DNA from: Planctomycetota bacterium
Lineage (GTDB): Bacteria > Planctomycetota > SBBH01 > JAHFOU01
Assembly: GCA_023261525.1 (NCBI GenBank)
Contig: JAHFOU010000167.1
Location: 1 to 5,696 of the forward strand
DNA: 5,696 nt
Direction: 5' to 3'
Shown here: positions 4,904 through 5,696 of the stretch, piece by piece
Numbering within the stretch: position 1 is the stretch's first letter
How the letters are laid out: each line of letters opens with the position of its first letter
Program-made: the position numbers and the translations under genes
Notes under the pieces: model-generated
Database searches by the model: none
What the model was told of the DNA's origin: nothing
What the model saw: the letters and a program-made list of their open reading frames with translations, nothing else

Positions 4904-5696
4904 CAGGTCCTTGAGACGGTCCTTCACCAGGTCCTGGAGGGCGTCCTTGGCCAGCTCCTTGAGGATGGCGCTCATGTCCAGGTGGGGATGGGGGTCGTCG
5001 ATGGTGCCGTCGGTGAGGATGCCGCCGCGCTCCATGGCGAGGGAGAGGCCCTTGTCCCAGCGCTCGTCGCCCGTCTTCAGGAGGTCCCCCGACAGGGTGG
5101 TCTTCTGCTCCAGGGTCTGGTCGAAGTCCACCCAGCCGTGGTTGAGGATCAGCCCCTGCTTGCCCTTGACCGTCGTCTCGTTCTCCAGGCGCTTCTCGCG
5201 GATCCGGAAGACCGAGTCGATGGTGTCGAACTTGAGGTCGCCCAGGCCCGGACGGTGGAGCACCTCCCCGAGCTTGGCCAGGAAGGGGGCGCCCTGGACC
5301 TCGCCGGAGCTGACGTGGAGCTTGCCGTCCTGGACCGTGTGGACGTTGTCACGGAGGGCCTCCCAGCTGGCGCCCCGGCCCTCCACCTTGAGGGGTTCCA
5401 GGGTGAGCTTGCCCGTGATGCCCTTGCCCCCGGCCAGCACGGGCAGGAAGTAGCGGGCCGTCTTCGGGAGCTCGATGTCCAGCCTCACGTCCTTGGCCTC
5501 GACCTCGGCCGTGAGCGGCGGGTTCTTCTGGGAGGCGTCCAGATCCACGACGATGCGCACCGGGCCCTCGTTCACGGTCGCCTTGTTTTCGGAGCGCAGA
5601 TGGGAAGCCTGGAGCGTGGTCCGGGAGTCGAGTGCGGCCAGCTTGTTGCCCTTGTAGACGAGTTCCTTCAGCTGGAATACCACCTCCAGGTCGGCC
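4895..5696 (-). CDS. AsmA-like protein, C-terminal part (5' end outside window)
   Basis: The frame is open to the window edge, giving 266 visible residues with no convincing start. The GTG at 5683 has a GGAG directly against it rather than at a usable distance, so the gene very probably continues upstream. The sequence is beta-rich, with alternating hydrophobic and polar residues as in the AsmA/TamB-like repeat fold. The AsmA C-terminal signature is recognisable: D-G-K-L-H-V-S-S-G-E-V-Q (about 123-134), F-D-T-I-D-S-V-F-R-I (156-165), G-W-V-D-F-D-Q-T-L-E-Q-K-T-T (187-200), and a closing G-T-I-D-D-P-H-P-H-L-D (230-240), followed by an amphipathic Lys/Leu/Asp helix. AsmA-family proteins are anchored in the inner membrane, extend into the periplasm, and are linked to outer-membrane assembly and phospholipid transport. 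This implies a diderm host. Family level is fairly confident; the specific member is not known. Confidence 0.72.
   Translation of the reverse strand, partial: ADLEVVFQLKELVYKGNKLAALDSRTTLQASHLRSENKATVNEGPVRIVVDLDASQKNPPLTAEVEAKDVRLDIELPKTARYFLPVLAGGKGITGKLTLEPLKVEGRGASWEALRDNVHTVQDGKLHVSSGEVQGAPFLAKLGEVLHRPGLGDLKFDTIDSVFRIREKRLENETTVKGKQGLILNHGWVDFDQTLEQKTTLSGDLLKTGDERWDKGLSLAMERGGILTDGTIDDPHPHLDMSAILKELAKDALQDLVKDRLKDLFK

Noticed and set aside
4698..5453. A 251-codon + strand open frame across the start of efp and the AsmA-like gene
   Set aside because: It is Ser/Arg-rich with no recognisable domain, and antisense to two well-supported genes.

Overview
The window is a GC-rich stretch of bacterial chromosome carrying seven genes or candidate genes. 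There are no RNA genes, mobile elements or CRISPR repeats that I can see. Coding is dense, codons favour G/C in third position, and starts include GTG as well as ATG. The EF-P variant, with a PGN loop tip in place of PGK, together with the base composition, makes me think of Acidobacteriota (Holophaga/Geothrix-like). That is an impression from memory, not a demonstrated assignment; a deltaproteobacterium or related lineage is not excluded.

Layout. On the + strand, the 3' end of a TPR-repeat protein (2-616) overlaps by 4 nt a stand-alone tRNA-binding OB-fold protein (613-996) that resembles the C-terminal domain of methionyl-tRNA synthetase. These two converge, across only 11 nt, on a minus-strand block that fills the rest of the window. 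In transcription order that block holds: the C-terminal part of an AsmA-like protein (5696-4895, cut by the window edge); a probable promoter; elongation factor P (4846-4283); a secreted alpha/alpha-toroid protein of the prenyltransferase/squalene-oxidase-repeat type (4275-3187); a fusion of a PtsN-like PTS EIIA domain to a complete MgtE magnesium channel (3124-1334); a candidate 28-residue ORF (1272-1186); and a 63-residue protein of unknown function (1199-1008).

How the genes relate. efp and the toroid gene are 7 nt apart and almost certainly co-transcribed. The EIIA-MgtE gene follows after 62 nt, either by read-through or from a weak promoter in that gap. No shared pathway links EF-P, a secreted toroid protein and a magnesium channel, so this may be simply a housekeeping cluster.

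The most notable item is the EIIA-MgtE fusion. It would physically join a phosphotransfer regulatory domain to a gated Mg2+ channel, implying control of Mg2+ flux by the nitrogen-PTS phosphorylation state. The active-site His is present, but its surroundings are divergent. The second most notable item is the EF-P, which has Asn where the modified Lys or Arg normally lies.
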